DNA of 5,900 nt from Solirubrobacterales bacterium (GTDB lineage Bacteria > Actinomycetota > Thermoleophilia > Solirubrobacterales > Solirubrobacteraceae). Location: the NCBI GenBank assembly GCA_025963955.1, contig JAOPZU010000396.1, positions 1 through 5,900 of the forward strand. The letters run 5' to 3'. The notes below the pieces were generated by a model, which ran no database searches, had not been told where the DNA came from, and saw only the letters and a list, made by a program, of their open reading frames with translations. Both the position numbers and the translations under genes were made by a program. Within the stretch, counting starts at the first letter, position 1; every line of letters begins with the position of its first letter. This document shows, piece by piece, positions 1 through 5,900 of the stretch.

Positions 1-53
1 CGTGCGGCGCCCCCCGGCGGCCCCCGTGGCAGCTTCCGGCGGTCGCCCGTTGG

Positions 54-99
54 GCGGCGTCGCTTTTGCACCCCCCTGGCGGTGCAAAAACGACGCCGC
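54..99. terminator. Strong 19-bp-stem hairpin, possible factor-independent terminator
   Basis: The left arm (54-72) and right arm (81-99) pair at 18 of 19 positions; the single mismatch is C63-A90. The loop is the 8 bases 73-80. The inner stem contains TTTTGCACC paired with GGTGCAAAA, an AT-rich block that stands out in this GC-rich DNA. No T tract follows on either strand, so it is not a textbook intrinsic terminator. U-less hairpins are, however, often proposed as terminators in high-GC actinobacteria. It could also be a dispersed palindromic repeat unit. Confidence 0.55.
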
Positions 100-117
100 A
101 CGGCTCGCGCCCCGCGT

Positions 118-143
118 GGACCGACGGGGGGCGGGGTCGGTCC
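118..143. repeat. 8-bp perfect inverted repeat with G-rich spacer
   Basis: GGACCGAC (118-125) is the exact reverse complement of GTCGGTCC (136-143). The 10-base spacer is nearly all G. It lies between the large hairpin and the SGNH gene, so it could be a second stem-loop or an operator for a dimeric regulator. Nothing in the window identifies a binding protein. Confidence 0.35.
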
Positions 144-256
144 GTCCAGTCGACCGGCTTCCGGTGGCCCACGCGATACAGTCGCACCCCCAACTCGTCC
201 TCCCGGCGCGGACCCGTCGGGCTGTCGAACACCTGTCCTTGAGTGAGCAGAAGACC

Positions 257-1591
257 GTGACGTGGAGCAGAGGTCGCCGGGATCCGCGGACGCACCGTTC
301 CGGGCGCCGGGGCGCGGCGCTGCGCGGGGCGAGCCTGGCCCTCCTCGCCGTGGCGCTCGTCGGGGCCGGCGACGACGGTGCTCCACCGCTGGAGGCCGCC
401 CCGGCCAACGGCTTCCTCGAGGTCACCCGCTACCAGACGGGGTACCTCTCCCTCGGCGTGTTCGGCCAGCCGGCCGGATCCACGGTGCAGTTCGACGAGG
501 TCATCGGCGGGCAGCACGTGCCGCTCCGGATAGTCCCGACGGGCCCCACTCCGGCGGTCGTCGATCGGGTCGTGCGGTGGCGCTGCGACCGCACCGACCG
601 CCACTTCAGCGCCACCGTCACCGACCCGGACGGGAGCACCCGGACGGCGATCGCCGACATCCGCACCCCCTCGTGTGCCGACCGCGTGGCGGTCCGGGTT
701 CCGCGGCACGTCGCCCGCGACGGCCTGCTGCGCGTGCAGCTCGTCGACCGCTGGGGGCTGGGCAACCACCGCGTGCAGCTCTGCGTGAGCGGCGCCGGCC
801 TCGCTCACCACTGTCGGAAGGTGTCCCTGGTGAAGACCTCGCAGGGCGCGGCACGGCGGTTCCGCGTTCCCGGCGACGGACTCGTGCGGGTCGCCGTGCG
901 TCTGGAGCGCCTGCGCGTCGTGCGGCACGTCGCGGCAGGAAGCGCGCCGCCGCTGGCCGAGCGCGCTCGCCCGGTGCTCCTGACCACCGGCGACTCGACC
1001 ATCGAGGGGATCGACAGCGTGCTGCAGAGCACCCTGCGATCGGCGGCGCAGGTCCAGGCGGAGTCCCATCCCGGCACCCGGCTGAGCGGCGACGGCGATC
1101 GGGAGTGGGACGACTGGGCGACCGACCAGGTCCGCCGCCTGCATCCCGCGGTGACGGTGATCTCCCTCGGCGGCAACGAGGGCTACAACGTGGACGACGT
1201 CGCGGGGACAGCGATCGCCTGCTGCGGTCCGGCGTGGGTCGCCGCGCTCGCCCGGCGGCAGCGGCACCTGATGGGGATCTACGGCCAGCGTGAACACGGA
1301 TCCCTGATCTGGATGCTGCTGCCCGTGCCCCGCTCGGCCCAGCGCGCCAGGATCCAGGCCGCGGTCAACCAGGCTGCGGTGCTGGCCGCCGGCCGGTTGC
1401 CCTTCGTGAGGCTGCTCGATCAGCGCCGGCTGTTCACCCCCGACGGCGAGTACCACGACACCATCACCCGAGACGGCCACCAGGTCCGGGTGCGCGCACC
1501 CGACGGCATCCACCTCAGCGCCGCCGGACAGGCGATCGCCGCCGCCGCCGTCGTGCAGCTGGTGAAGCACGACGGGCTACTCGGGCGATGA
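257..1591 (+). CDS. Exported SGNH/GDSL-type hydrolase family protein (DUF459-like)
   Basis: This is probably an extracytoplasmic SGNH-fold esterase or acyl-esterase-like protein acting on cell-envelope or secreted glycans; the substrate is unknown. Counting from GTG 257 (444 aa), residues 1-24 are Arg-rich, residues 25-38 form a hydrophobic core, and a signal-peptidase site is plausible around 47-50. Residues 53-230 look beta-rich, with four cysteines (C110, C140, C176, C186) that could form disulfides outside the cytoplasm. The catalytic domain starts at the GDS motif (G245-S247, nucleophile S247). It continues with GGN (oxyanion Asn N307), an unusual CCGPAW at 322-327, and DGIH (D416, H419) completing the triad. 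The block around FTPDGEY and the C-terminal DGIHLSAAG resemble DUF459 proteins. GTG 257 was chosen because the export signal follows directly; the ribosome-binding site is weak. TTG 239 is a possible alternative. The gene stands alone on this strand and converges with the mutase gene. SGNH fold: sure; exact family and substrate: not. Confidence 0.85.
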   Translation: MTWSRGRRDPRTHRSGRRGAALRGASLALLAVALVGAGDDGAPPLEAAPANGFLEVTRYQTGYLSLGVFGQPAGSTVQFDEVIGGQHVPLRIVPTGPTPAVVDRVVRWRCDRTDRHFSATVTDPDGSTRTAIADIRTPSCADRVAVRVPRHVARDGLLRVQLVDRWGLGNHRVQLCVSGAGLAHHCRKVSLVKTSQGAARRFRVPGDGLVRVAVRLERLRVVRHVAAGSAPPLAERARPVLLTTGDSTIEGIDSVLQSTLRSAAQVQAESHPGTRLSGDGDREWDDWATDQVRRLHPAVTVISLGGNEGYNVDDVAGTAIACCGPAWVAALARRQRHLMGIYGQREHGSLIWMLLPVPRSAQRARIQAAVNQAAVLAAGRLPFVRLLDQRRLFTPDGEYHDTITRDGHQVRVRAPDGIHLSAAGQAIAAAAVVQLVKHDGLLGR

Positions 1592-1715
1592 AGCGGAACG
1601 CCAGGACCTGCGGGTGACCCGGACTAGCCGGCGGCCATCACGGACTCGGACGTCCGGCGCGCGCCCACGCGGAATACGCGGTCGTTCGCGCCGCCGGTGA
1701 CGATGGCCCGCCCGA
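1592..1715. other. Convergent intergenic gap with two abutting palindromes
   Basis: This short gap lies between two convergent stop codons. It contains CGGACGTCCG (1647-1656) directly followed by GGCGCGCGCC (1656-1665), each a perfect 10-bp palindrome sharing one base. A small CGCG-GAATA-CGCG hairpin follows at 1668-1680. It may help terminate transcription from both sides. No T tract is present and no gene is evident. Confidence 0.4.
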
Positions 1716-3338
<1,623 letters not shown>

Positions 3339-3344
3339 GGGCGA

Positions 3345-3350
3345 ATCGTA
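3345..3350 (-). promoter_or_regulatory. Candidate -10 box (TACGAT) for the mutase gene
   Basis: Read on the minus strand, TACGAT fits the actinobacterial TANNNT -10 consensus. It is followed by exactly six bases and then the mutase ATG, which would put transcription start on the A of the start codon (a leaderless mRNA). No good -35 is visible at 16-18 bp. A GGGAGG (3353-3358) also lies upstream, but it is 14 bases from the ATG, longer than ideal for a ribosome-binding site. The two readings compete. Confidence 0.4.
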
Positions 3351-3352
3351 GA

Positions 3353-3358
3353 CCTCCC
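3353..3358 (-). promoter_or_regulatory. GGGAGG, possible ribosome-binding site for the mutase
   Basis: GGGAGG on the minus strand resembles an anti-Shine-Dalgarno match. The 14-base spacing to ATG 3338 is long but not impossible, and no start codon in the mutase frame lies closer. If the transcript is leaderless from TACGAT (3345-3350), this site would not be transcribed and the match would be coincidental. Confidence 0.35.
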
Positions 3359-3359
3359 G

Positions 3360-3365
3360 TAAATT
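3360..3365 (+). promoter_or_regulatory. Candidate -10 box (TAAATT) for the MoaD-MoaE gene
   Basis: TAAATT fits TANNNT and is the most AT-rich hexamer in the divergent gap. Seven bases separate it from the in-frame ATG at 3373, so the transcript could begin at or next to that ATG. No -35 is recognisable. If this is the promoter, ATG 3373 rather than GTG 3379 would be the start. Confidence 0.35.
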
Positions 3366-3370
3366 GGAGG
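3366..3370 (+). promoter_or_regulatory. GGAGG ribosome-binding site for the MoaD-MoaE gene
   Basis: GGAGG lies 8 bases before GTG 3379, an ideal distance, but only 2 bases before ATG 3373. It therefore favours GTG 3379 as the start, giving the MoaD-typical N-terminus [14 protein letters not shown]. Confidence 0.55.
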
Positions 3371-3378
3371 GCATGGTC

Positions 3379-4023
3379 GTGAACGTCAGGCTCTTCGCGG
3401 TGCTGCGCCAGCGGGCGGGAACGGGCGCGATCGAGCTCGAGCTGCCGGACGACGCGCGCGTCCGCGACGCCCTCGACGCGCTCGGCACGCTGACGGACGG
3501 CGTGCCCTGCGTGCTGGCGGTCAACCGCGAGTACGCGCCCGACGAGCACGTGCTCCGCGCGGGGGACGAGCTGGCGCTGATCCCGCCGGTCAGCGGCGGC
3601 TCGGGCGGCGGCGCCGGTGGCCCGGTCCGCCACGTCCGGATCACCGAGGAGCCGCTGTCCCTCGACGCGCTCGCGTGCCTGGTCGCGTCGCCCCTCGCCG
3701 GCGCCGTCGTCACCTTCTCCGGGGTCACGCGCGAGGTCGCCTGGCTCGACTACGAGTGCTACGTGGAGATGGCGACGCCAATGCTGCAGGAGCTCGTCGA
3801 CGCGGCGATCGCCCGACACAGCCTCACCGCCGCGGCGGTCGAGCACCGCGTCGGACGGGTCCCGCTCGGCGAGCCGTCCGTGATCGTCGCGACGAGCTCC
3901 GGCCACCGGCCGGAGGCGTTCGCCGCCGCCCGCGAGCTCATCGACGAGCTGAAGGCCCGCGCCCCGATCTGGAAGGCCGAGGAGGGCGAGTGGGTCGTGG
4001 GCGAGGTGCCGCCGATCGCCTAG
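3379..4023 (+). CDS. moaD-moaE: Fused MoaD-MoaE molybdopterin synthase
   Basis: One 214-aa polypeptide carries both molybdopterin synthase subunits, which convert cyclic pyranopterin monophosphate to molybdopterin in cytoplasmic molybdenum cofactor synthesis. Residues 1-74 are a ubiquitin-like MoaD sulfur carrier ending in the hallmark PPVSGG (G73-G74). A seven-residue SGGGAGG linker (75-81) follows, then MoaE (82-214). MoaE residues visible are R118 in GVTRE, H176-R177 in SGHRPEAF, and the two lysines of LKARAPIWK (K192, K199), which match the E. coli K119/K126 pair in spacing. MoaD normally needs a free C-terminal Gly for thiocarboxylation. The internal GG followed by Ser resembles the M. 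tuberculosis MoaX fusion, which is cleaved after the MoaD Gly; cleavage here is inference. The loop after R118 appears about six residues shorter than in E. coli MoaE. Start: GTG 3379 is preferred for its ribosome-binding site and family N-terminus, with ATG 3373 as alternative. No other moa genes are in the window. Confidence 0.95.
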   Translation: MNVRLFAVLRQRAGTGAIELELPDDARVRDALDALGTLTDGVPCVLAVNREYAPDEHVLRAGDELALIPPVSGGSGGGAGGPVRHVRITEEPLSLDALACLVASPLAGAVVTFSGVTREVAWLDYECYVEMATPMLQELVDAAIARHSLTAAAVEHRVGRVPLGEPSVIVATSSGHRPEAFAAARELIDELKARAPIWKAEEGEWVVGEVPPIA

Positions 4024-4076
4024 CTGTCCTGCTCACGGTCTTCGTGCACGCGGGTGACCGGCGCGAGCAAACAGCA

Positions 4077-4114
4077 GCGAGGCCGCCCACGTCGTTGGCC
4101 GTGGGCGACCTCGC
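4077..4114. terminator. 15-bp-stem hairpin, likely bidirectional terminator
   Basis: Bases 4077-4091 pair with 4100-4114 at 14 of 15 positions (mismatch C4083-A4108) around the 8-base loop 4092-4099. Its place between two convergent genes fits a shared terminator working on both strands. No T tract follows on either strand, so it would be a U-less actinobacterial type. It shares with the 54-99 hairpin an 8-base loop and one C-A mismatch within a long stem. Confidence 0.6.
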
Positions 4115-4195
4115 CACCCGCTCCAACGAGCAACCATCAACAGGGTTGGCGCCTCAGCCCGGAAGATGTCAGTGCACGACTTCGCCCGACCGCAT

Positions 4196-4232
4196 CGCGT
4201 GACCGGCTGCGCCGCTCGCGACCCCTCACGCG
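4196..4232. repeat. 7-bp inverted repeat before the acetyltransferase stop
   Basis: CGCGTGA (4196-4202) is the reverse complement of TCACGCG (4226-4232), with a 23-base spacer. It lies just beyond the acetyltransferase stop codon and could form a secondary terminator stem for the minus-strand transcript. It is short and may be chance in such GC-rich DNA. Confidence 0.2.
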
Positions 4233-4233
4233 T

Positions 4234-4830
4234 TCATTCCAGCCGCGCCTGCAGCCGCCGTCGCACGTCCGGCCAGTCCGCGTCGATGACGCTGAACCAC
4301 GCGGTGTCGCGGACGCCGATCCCCGGCACGATGCGGTGGTTGCGGTGCACGCCCTCGAACCAGGCGCCCATCGCCTCCATCGCGGTGCGCGAGCGCTGGT
4401 TCTCCGCGTGGGTCTTCAGCTCCACGCGGATGCAGCCGAGCGCGTCGAAGGCGTGGGTCAGCATCAGGAGCTTCGCCTCGACGTTCGCACCGCTGCGCCA
4501 GGCGCCGGGCGTCAGCCACGTCCAACCGATCTCCAGGCCGAGGTCGGCCGGCCGCAGCGCGAGGAAGCGCGTGGATCCGATGACCGTGTCCGTCGCCACG
4601 TCGACCGTCGCGAACGCGAACTCCTCGCCCGCCGCCGACGCGCCGAGGGCCTCGTCGAACCAGCCGTCGAAGGCCTCGCGCGAGGAGGGGTAGGCGCGCA
4701 GCCAGCACCAGATCTCCGGGTGGCGCGACGCGGCGAAGAGCGCGTCGCGGTGGCCGTCCGCCAGCGGCTCCAGGCGGACGCGCGTGCCGGTGAGCACGCC
4801 CGCCAGGGGTGTCGGCCAGGTGACGCTCAC
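4234..4830 (-). CDS. GNAT family N-acetyltransferase (RimJ/RimL-like)
   Basis: This 198-aa protein is probably a cytoplasmic acetyl-CoA-dependent N-acetyltransferase of the Acetyltransf_3 (RimJ/RimL) type; the acceptor is unknown. It opens with the usual beta strand GTRVRLEPLADGHRDAL (15-31). IGSTRFLAL (84-92) and LEIGWTWL (99-106) follow. The acetyl-CoA pyrophosphate-binding region is WRSGANVEAKLLMLTHAF (111-128), and the closing block includes IRVELKTHAENQRSR (134-148), then AMEAMGAWFEGVHRNHR (150-166). The RDTAWFS and DWP segments near the C-terminus are also typical of this subfamily. The start is GTG 4830, with 18 bases between the ferritin stop and this GTG and only a weak ribosome-binding site, so co-transcription with the ferritin gene is likely. 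The family is clear; the substrate cannot be read from sequence. Confidence 0.9.
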   Translation of the reverse strand: MSVTWPTPLAGVLTGTRVRLEPLADGHRDALFAASRHPEIWCWLRAYPSSREAFDGWFDEALGASAAGEEFAFATVDVATDTVIGSTRFLALRPADLGLEIGWTWLTPGAWRSGANVEAKLLMLTHAFDALGCIRVELKTHAENQRSRTAMEAMGAWFEGVHRNHRIVPGIGVRDTAWFSVIDADWPDVRRRLQARLE

Positions 4831-4848
4831 ACGGCCGGGCCCAGTCCG

Positions 4849-5382
4849 CTAGACGGCGCCGCCGGCGGCCGGCGGGGCCGTCGGGTCGCTGCCCTCGCCG
4901 CCGCTGGCCTCGCGGGCCAGGTGCTCCTCGGCGAGCATCGGGTTGTCCGCCGAGCGCTGCACGACGGTCAGCAGGTCCTTCATCGTGCTGACCTCCTCGA
5001 CCTGCTCCTTCAGGAACCACTGCATGAACTGCTCGGACTGGTAGTCGCGGGCGTCCCGGGCGATGCCCGCCAGCTCGCCGATCTGCTCCGTCACGCGCTT
5101 CTCCTGGGCGAGGGCGATCGCGACCGGCTCGACGATGTCGGCGAACGCGGTGCGCGGCGCGGCGACGGCCGGGATGACCGCCTCCTCGTCGGCGTCCATC
5201 AGGTACTTCGCCATCATCATCGCGTGGTTGCGCTCCTCGAGCGCCTGCGCGTAGAAGAAGGACGCGAGCCGCGGGAGCGTCTCGTTGTCGTAGTAGACCG
5301 CCACCGCGATGTACTGCTGGCTCGCCGCGAACTCGTTGGCGATCTGCTCGTTCAGGCGGGTGACGAAGGGGGCGGCGGGCAT
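4849..5382 (-). CDS. bfrB: Ferritin, actinobacterial BfrB type
   Basis: This is an iron-storage ferritin that oxidises Fe(II) at a di-iron centre and stores ferric mineral inside a 24-subunit cytoplasmic cage. From ATG 5382 it has 177 aa, close to the 181 aa of M. tuberculosis BfrB, and the resemblance is strong throughout: NEFAASQQY (16-24), EERNHAMMM (49-57), QFMQWFLKEQVEE (118-130). Ferroxidase ligands are present: E17, E50, H53, E94, Q127 and E130, matching BfrB residues at a constant offset of 5. No haem-ligand Met typical of bacterioferritin is evident at the usual site. A flexible Gly/Pro/Ala tail (about 159-177) ends AAGGAV, like the BfrB tail. Start: ATG 5382 fits homologues and has TACGCT eight bases upstream. 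GTG 5403 (7 residues more) has GAGGGG 9 bases upstream and is the main alternative. The gene lies 18 bp ahead of the acetyltransferase. Confidence 0.95.
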   Translation of the reverse strand: MPAAPFVTRLNEQIANEFAASQQYIAVAVYYDNETLPRLASFFYAQALEERNHAMMMAKYLMDADEEAVIPAVAAPRTAFADIVEPVAIALAQEKRVTEQIGELAGIARDARDYQSEQFMQWFLKEQVEEVSTMKDLLTVVQRSADNPMLAEEHLAREASGGEGSDPTAPPAAGGAV

Positions 5383-5390
5383 GTCGGCCA

Positions 5391-5396
5391 GCGTAC
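5391..5396 (-). promoter_or_regulatory. Candidate -10 box (TACGCT) before the ferritin ATG
   Basis: On the minus strand TACGCT fits TANNNT and is followed by eight bases and then ATG 5382. This would give a leaderless or nearly leaderless ferritin transcript independent of the gene upstream. No convincing -35 is visible, and no iron-box palindrome was recognised. The competing reading is translation from GTG 5403 with GAGGGG (5413-5418) as ribosome-binding site on a longer mRNA. Confidence 0.3.
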
Positions 5397-5416
5397 AAGA
5401 CACCCCGCCGCGCCCC

Positions 5417-5900
5417 TCATCGTGGGCGCAGCAGCACGACGGCCCGCGGGCCGAGGCCGAACAGCGACAGGCTGGCCGGGTCGACGACGGTCGGCGTCGT
5501 GGCCACGTAGCGCCGCACCGCCCAGGTGCTGCCCTGCGCCACGCCGGCCAGGGCGAAGCCCGCGGGGGTGATGTCCGCGCGGATCGAGGGGGTCGATCGG
5601 GGCCGTCCCGGCTCGGCGCCCGCGACGCGCAGGACGTCGATCTCGCGGACCGTCTGCGGGACCCCGGGCAGCACGACGTGGGTGCCGCGCCCGAGGTACA
5701 GCGTGCCGGGGACGCGCCCGCCGCCGTCGGTGTAGACCAGGCGCGGGCCGACCGGGTCCCTCACCGCGGCGGCCACCGCGGCCCGGTAGTCGTCGCGCTG
5801 GTAGGGCTCGTGGACGTCGACCGCGATCGCGCAGGCCACGCCCGTCGCGGCGAGCACCCCCACCGCGGCGGCGCCGGCGGCCGCGGCGCGCCGGGAGGAC
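5417..5900 (-). CDS. C-terminal part of a membrane protein, probably a GT39/PMT-like glycosyltransferase (partial)
   Basis: The gene runs off the right edge of the window; 160 residues plus the stop are visible. Reading inward from the edge there are two Arg, then about 23 Ala/Val-rich residues forming a likely last membrane helix, then HEPYQRDDYRAAV and a soluble C-terminal domain ending VVLLRPR. A final helix followed by a Q-R-(D/E)-D-(W/Y)-R-x-A segment, a YLGRG strand-turn and a V-x-EIDVL strand resembles the C-termini of GT-C (family 39, ArnT/PMT-like) glycosyltransferases of related actinobacteria. Such proteins transfer sugars from polyprenyl phosphates on the outer face of the membrane. 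The catalytic N-terminal part is outside the window, so this is recognition by pattern only. The GTG at 5863 lies inside the helix and is not the true start. The stop lies 34 bp from ferritin ATG 5382 (13 bp from GTG 5403), allowing read-through. Confidence 0.6.
   Translation of the reverse strand, partial: SSRRAAAAGAAAVGVLAATGVACAIAVDVHEPYQRDDYRAAVAAAVRDPVGPRLVYTDGGGRVPGTLYLGRGTHVVLPGVPQTVREIDVLRVAGAEPGRPRSTPSIRADITPAGFALAGVAQGSTWAVRRYVATTPTVVDPASLSLFGLGPRAVVLLRPR

Larger units (their letters stand above)
1..256. other. Non-coding GC-rich leader upstream of the SGNH gene
   Basis: I see no supportable gene here. The SGNH reading frame stays open back to base 2, but the predicted peptide is low-complexity Pro/Arg/Ala and has no family character. 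It also runs through a long hairpin (54-99). A convincing export signal begins only after the GTG at 257. The stretch holds that hairpin, an 8-bp inverted repeat at 118-125/136-143, and a weak TANNNT-type -10 candidate (TACAGT, 177-182) without a recognisable -35. It probably contains the terminator of an upstream gene plus the SGNH promoter, but neither is proven by sequence alone. Confidence 0.55.
4024..4233. other. Convergent intergenic region without a gene
   Basis: This stretch lies between the stop of the MoaD-MoaE gene and the stop of the convergent acetyltransferase gene. It contains a strong hairpin (4077-4114) and a looser inverted repeat (4196-4202/4226-4232). Open frames crossing it give only low-complexity translations. 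Confidence 0.6.

Noticed and set aside
2..256. Extension of the SGNH reading frame to the left edge (85 more residues)
   Set aside because: The extra peptide is low-complexity, crosses a 19-bp-stem hairpin, and would bury the signal peptide inside the protein.
1624..1715. Minus-strand codons after the mutase stop that read like a protein tail ending MAAG
   Set aside because: It has no start codon or family resemblance and is just a short open run in GC-rich DNA.
3339..3728. N-terminal extension of the mutase on the minus strand by 130 residues
   Set aside because: It is antisense to the MoaD-MoaE gene, composed of Ser/Pro/Thr-rich shadow sequence, and the family N-terminus begins after ATG 3338.
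4226..5398. 390-residue minus-strand open frame overlapping ferritin and acetyltransferase
   Set aside because: It is an out-of-frame shadow of both genes and has no domain character.
4054..5571. 505-residue plus-strand open frame across the acetyltransferase and ferritin region
   Set aside because: It is antisense to two recognised genes, has Arg/Ala-rich low-complexity content, and spans a terminator-like hairpin.

Overview
This is about 5.9 kb of very GC-rich, gene-dense DNA with strongly GC-biased third codon positions. It looks like a chromosomal segment from a high-GC actinobacterium. Three things suggest a Thermoleophilia/Solirubrobacterales-type lineage: a methylmalonyl-CoA mutase whose large subunit lacks a B12 domain, an actinobacterial BfrB-type ferritin, and a secreted SGNH protein with a CCG-x-AW motif. 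That placement is inference, since no rRNA or other marker gene is present. There is no sign of phage, plasmid, insertion sequence, CRISPR array, tRNA or rRNA.

Layout. (1) Bases 1-256 hold a GC-rich non-coding leader with one very strong hairpin and a second inverted repeat. (2) 257-1591 (+) encodes an exported SGNH/GDSL-type hydrolase with a Cys-containing beta-rich N-terminal domain. (3) 1716-3338 (-) encodes the catalytic large subunit of methylmalonyl-CoA mutase, converging on the SGNH gene. (4) A gap of only 40 bp separates it from a divergent gene at 3379-4023 (+) for a fused MoaD-MoaE molybdopterin synthase. (5) A 210-bp gap between convergent genes carries a likely terminator hairpin. 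(6) On the minus strand, in transcription order, are the C-terminal end of a membrane protein (probably a GT39-like glycosyltransferase, cut by the window edge), a BfrB-type ferritin and a GNAT acetyltransferase. These last three are closely spaced and may be one transcription unit.

The genes cover unrelated housekeeping and accessory tasks: propionate/odd-chain/branched-chain carbon through methylmalonyl-CoA, molybdenum cofactor synthesis, iron storage, N-acetylation and cell-envelope modification. They do not form one pathway. I see no convincing new multi-gene system. The points most worth a second look are the MoaD-MoaE fusion with an internal Gly-Gly that should need proteolytic release, the compact divergent promoter region with TANNNT boxes placed for leaderless or near-leaderless transcripts, and the strong hairpins flanking the genes.
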